NCBI GenBank assembly: GCA_018398815.1
Contig: CM031628.1
Coordinates: 8,432,474-8,496,473 of the forward strand
Length of the DNA: 64,000 nucleotides
Direction of reading: 5' to 3'
From: Conus ventricosus
Lineage: Eukaryota; Mollusca; Gastropoda; Neogastropoda; Conidae
The notes under the pieces were generated by a model. It was not told the origin of the DNA, did not search any database, and was given only the letters and a program-made list of their open reading frames with translations. Made by a program: the position numbers and the translations under genes. This document shows positions 61,268 to 64,000 of this stretch, piece after piece. Numbering within the stretch: position 1 is the first letter of the stretch; every line of letters begins with the position of its first letter.

Positions 61268-62700
61268 TTACCTCAGCGTATTGTTTGTGATATTCTTTCT
61301 CCGAAAATTACTGGCTTCTGCTATATATGTTGCAAATGATATGGCAATATTTTCGTTGCAGCTGGATAGAATTGCGATGACATCTTTTCTCTGTGCAGCT
61401 GGCTCACTGAAAATTGTGCATCTCCTTCGAATTTGTGCGTAAGCAGGGCAATCAAAAACAAAATGTACTTCGTCTTCATCGTTGTTTCTCTCCACACACA
61501 TGGGGCATTCTTTATTATCTGATGCTTCGAATCATTATTTGTTTGCTTTGAGGTCCAGTGTTCTAGTTCGGAAATTTGTCAAGTTATATCTATGCCATTT
61601 ATGTGTAACAATTATGAAATGTTTTTCAGTTTCTGAATTACTTTTAAACGAGAGATACCATTCCTATTTGACGTTTCCATCCTTGCTGGAATGCCAGTTT
61701 TGTCTGTAAGAACAAATTAAACGATCCTTGAATTCAGAAATAAACTGTGCAGTGTTGCCTACTCCCTGACAAAGTCAAACGATACCAAAACCATTTTCTG
61801 TCAGTATTTCCTTTACACAAGAAACCCAGTTAAATTTTCCCGAATCATTTTTGTAGCAAAGCATTCTGACGCTTGGCTTCAGACCCTTTCTGGAAATCAA
61901 CAAGGCAGCATACAACTTTGCCTTTTTAAACAAATGTTTCTGTACTAAAGCATACATGTAAACATGTGATCTACTGCGCTATATCCAGATCGAAATCCGG
62001 GTTGTTCTTCTACTTTTTTCCCCTTCTCTTTCTGCCCAGGGAGTTCACCTTTTATTCAGAATATGAGTATAAAATTTTACTCAAAACACTTGTCAGTGCA
62101 ACGCCTCGGTAATTATCTGCATTGTTACTACCTCCTGTTTTGTGGAGAGGGATTATTATGGATTTTGACCATGCCTCAGATGGTTTGTTTTTATCGAACA
62201 GCGAGTCAAACAGGTTACTATGAAATCTATAACAAATGACTTGGCACATTTATAAATGAAATTTTCACTAACTACTTTATCCGGTCCCGCGCTTTTTCCG
62301 CATCTAATATGATTTATGCTGCTTATAATCTCATCTCTTTTTTCACTATTTAATAACGGATTTTATGTGCATAATCTTCATTTCCACCTCTGTGGATGAT
62401 GGTTTTCTACTAATTGATGTAATTGTTGACCAAATAGTTTGAGTCGTCAGCAGATGCTCTTAACTTATCTAGTCGTTTCTCATCGAATTCTTTGTTCTTC
62501 TCTCTTTTCATTGTTGTGTATTCTTTTCTTTCTTTAACATGGATTGCTCTATGTTCTTTTTTTCAATTCTTTGATTTAATTTCTTTGATATTGTTTCAAG
62601 AATTTTTTAAACCATTCTTTTCTTTTTTTAAACACTCATTTTCAAACCAGTCATTCACTTCTTATTTCATTTTCCACACAGATCTCACCATACAACCACA
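61268..62700 (-). mobile_element. LINE with deleted polymerase core
   Basis: Read on the minus strand, upstream blocks include NDWFENECLKKEKEWFKK (62660) and EIISSINHIRCGKSAGPDKV (62320), then RT fingers SIIIPLHKTGGSNNADNYRG (62150) and GFRSGYSAVDHMF (62010). The text then runs through KAKLYAALLI straight to the C-terminal region KPSVRMLCYKN, WVSCVKEILTENGFGIVW and CPMCVERNNDEDEVHFVFDC, the last a C-x2-C...H...C zinc module. The catalytic YADD/FADD part between is missing. Several frame changes and stops are present. The family is common in molluscs and other invertebrates. Confidence 0.9.
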
Positions 62701-62855
62701 GTACTACATAAAGCATTCACAAATAACCCTGACATGGATTAACATCAACGTTAAGGAATTGTAGAGCTCTATAGATACACTGGTTAAACTGATCTGACTT
62801 TAGTTTTCCCCCTTACAGTTTCTGTACATCCCTCCGACCAGATGATGCGTTATAA

Positions 62856-62857
<2 letters not shown>

Positions 62858-62915
<58 letters not shown>

Positions 62916-62940
62916 TGTGCGTGTATGTGTGTGGTGTGTG

Positions 62941-63024
<84 letters not shown>

Positions 63025-63056
63025 TGTGTGTGGGGTGTGTGTGTGTGTGTGGGTGT

Positions 63057-63100
<44 letters not shown>

Positions 63101-63134
63101 AGAGAGAGTGTGTGTGTGTGGTGTGTGTGTGTGT
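62858..63134. repeat. alternating (GA)n and (TG)n microsatellites
   Basis: GA and TG blocks alternate at least three times. All Ser/Leu- and Arg/Glu-rich frames here are repeat artefacts. Confidence 0.97.
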
Positions 63135-63139
63135 GAAGC

Positions 63140-63356
63140 AGAGACAGACAAAGCATCAGCCAGTGAAACGCAGGCCTCACAGAAGACAGACGGCGCACGG
63201 ACTGCCGGGAAGCACCGGCTGACGGGGAGGCAGGGACAGAACTGTGGCTGGCAGCGTCAGTCGGTCAGTGAGCTGGACAACAGGGGGCGGTCAGTCTCAC
63301 AATCAGAGCACGTGAACTGGGCTACAACGCTGTGGACAACAATGCTACTCCTCCAG
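63140..63356 (+). other. possible 5' exon with a strong splice donor
   Basis: A GC-richer block with scattered CpG ends in ATGCTACTCCTCCAG|GTGAGG: an ATG at 63342 and a near-consensus donor at 63357. It could be a first exon encoding the start of a signal peptide. There is no supporting downstream exon in the window. The remaining 600 bases hold a (CT)n at 63377-63404, poly-A, poly-C and T/C-rich runs, and no gene. Confidence 0.2.
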
Positions 63357-63373
63357 GTGAGGCAGTGCAGTGC

Positions 63374-63406
<33 letters not shown>

Positions 63407-64000
63407 GTCTTTTACTTTTACCTATTTTGATGAATCGAAAAAAAAAAAAAAAAAAGGGAAATCAGGTTCCCCCCCCCCCCCCCCCCCTTATTTTGTTCAT
63501 AATGATGTAATTTTCATGTCTGTGTGAATATTCAACATATGGCGTAAATGAAAAGGGAAATGGAACGTAAATTGTCCTTTTTTGTTTCTCTCGCCCTCCC
63601 CCCCCCCTTTTTTTTTCTTTCTCTCTCTCCTCCCCCCCCCCCCCTCTCCCCCAACAGATTGGTAAACAGTTTTGCGCATAAAAAAAGCTGAATTTGTGAC
63701 GTCCGAAGGAAAACGTTCTACCGACAATTCTCGTTTGAATTGTTTTTCAAATTGGCGTCACGTTACTCCTGCCTGACGTCTTTATTTGTTTGTATTTGGG
63801 TTTGTTTTTGAAAGTGAGTATTCCTGAAACTGACGCTACAATGGTTTCACTGGTTGGTGGCTTGGTTGATTTCATCACTGACGTGATTACTTCCCTTGAC
63901 TTTTATCTGGGAGTGATAAACAGAGACATTAATTCTGTCCCCAACACGTATTTGAAGAACTGATTATTCTATTTTTCTGCCTTTCTTGATAAAAACACGT

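Overview
This is animal nuclear DNA. It has spliced exons, vertebrate-style promoter motifs, dense dinucleotide microsatellites, many minisatellites, LINE, hAT and Maverick/Polinton elements, and no bacterial-style gene packing. The LINE C-terminal domains and the repeat style suggest a lophotrochozoan, probably a marine gastropod mollusc. That is an inference, because no marker gene fixes the species. Most long ORFs in the window are open tandem repeats, not genes.

The one clearly recognisable host gene is on the minus strand: the PP2A 65-kDa scaffold subunit A (PPP2R1A-type). Exon 1 (30155-30075) has the start codon and a CRE just upstream. Exon 2 is 26419-26329 and exon 3 is 14625-14526. 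Splice phases agree between exons. Exon 3 is one base short of frame. Later exons were not found, so the gene probably continues past the left edge. Intron 1 is mostly plain sequence. Intron 2 (26328-14626) carries three hAT-type elements with paired terminal inverted repeats, a nested LINE, a broken THAP-domain gene and a three-copy dispersed repeat. Three minisatellites touch the exons and look like tandem amplifications of the gene's own splice junctions: the exon 2 donor (25375-26140), the exon 3 acceptor (14626-15198) and the exon 3 donor (13580-14525).

Positions 1-13500 are dominated by minisatellites with 36, 37, 42, 50, 55, 64 and 66 bp units, plus microsatellites. A 675-bp block inside the 36-bp array (4160-4834) has CCC/GGG ends and a TTAA at its right edge, like piggyBac. 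A weak minus-strand exon candidate lies near 2.3-2.8 kb.

About 1 kb upstream of the PP2A start is a truncated LINE (30558-31110), itself interrupted by the 3' tail of another LINE. Next to it is a Maverick/Polinton element starting at about 31145. The first copy (31145-39765) holds a left terminal repeat, several unknown ORFs, a retroviral-type integrase (plus strand) and a protein-primed type B DNA polymerase (minus strand), all broken by frameshifts. At 39766 the sequence jumps back to the LINE and repeats the same ~9 kb in a badly degraded, homopolymer-inflated form, then runs on to an inverted terminal repeat at 56830-57030. This is best explained as an unpolished duplicate of the same locus. 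It supplies the right half of the element, but its coding content there cannot be read.

From 58.4 kb the quality recovers. This part holds a 1.1-kb pyrimidine minisatellite, two more LINE fragments (60137-60580 plus; 61268-62700 minus, with its polymerase core deleted), microsatellites, and a possible 5' exon near 63.34 kb.
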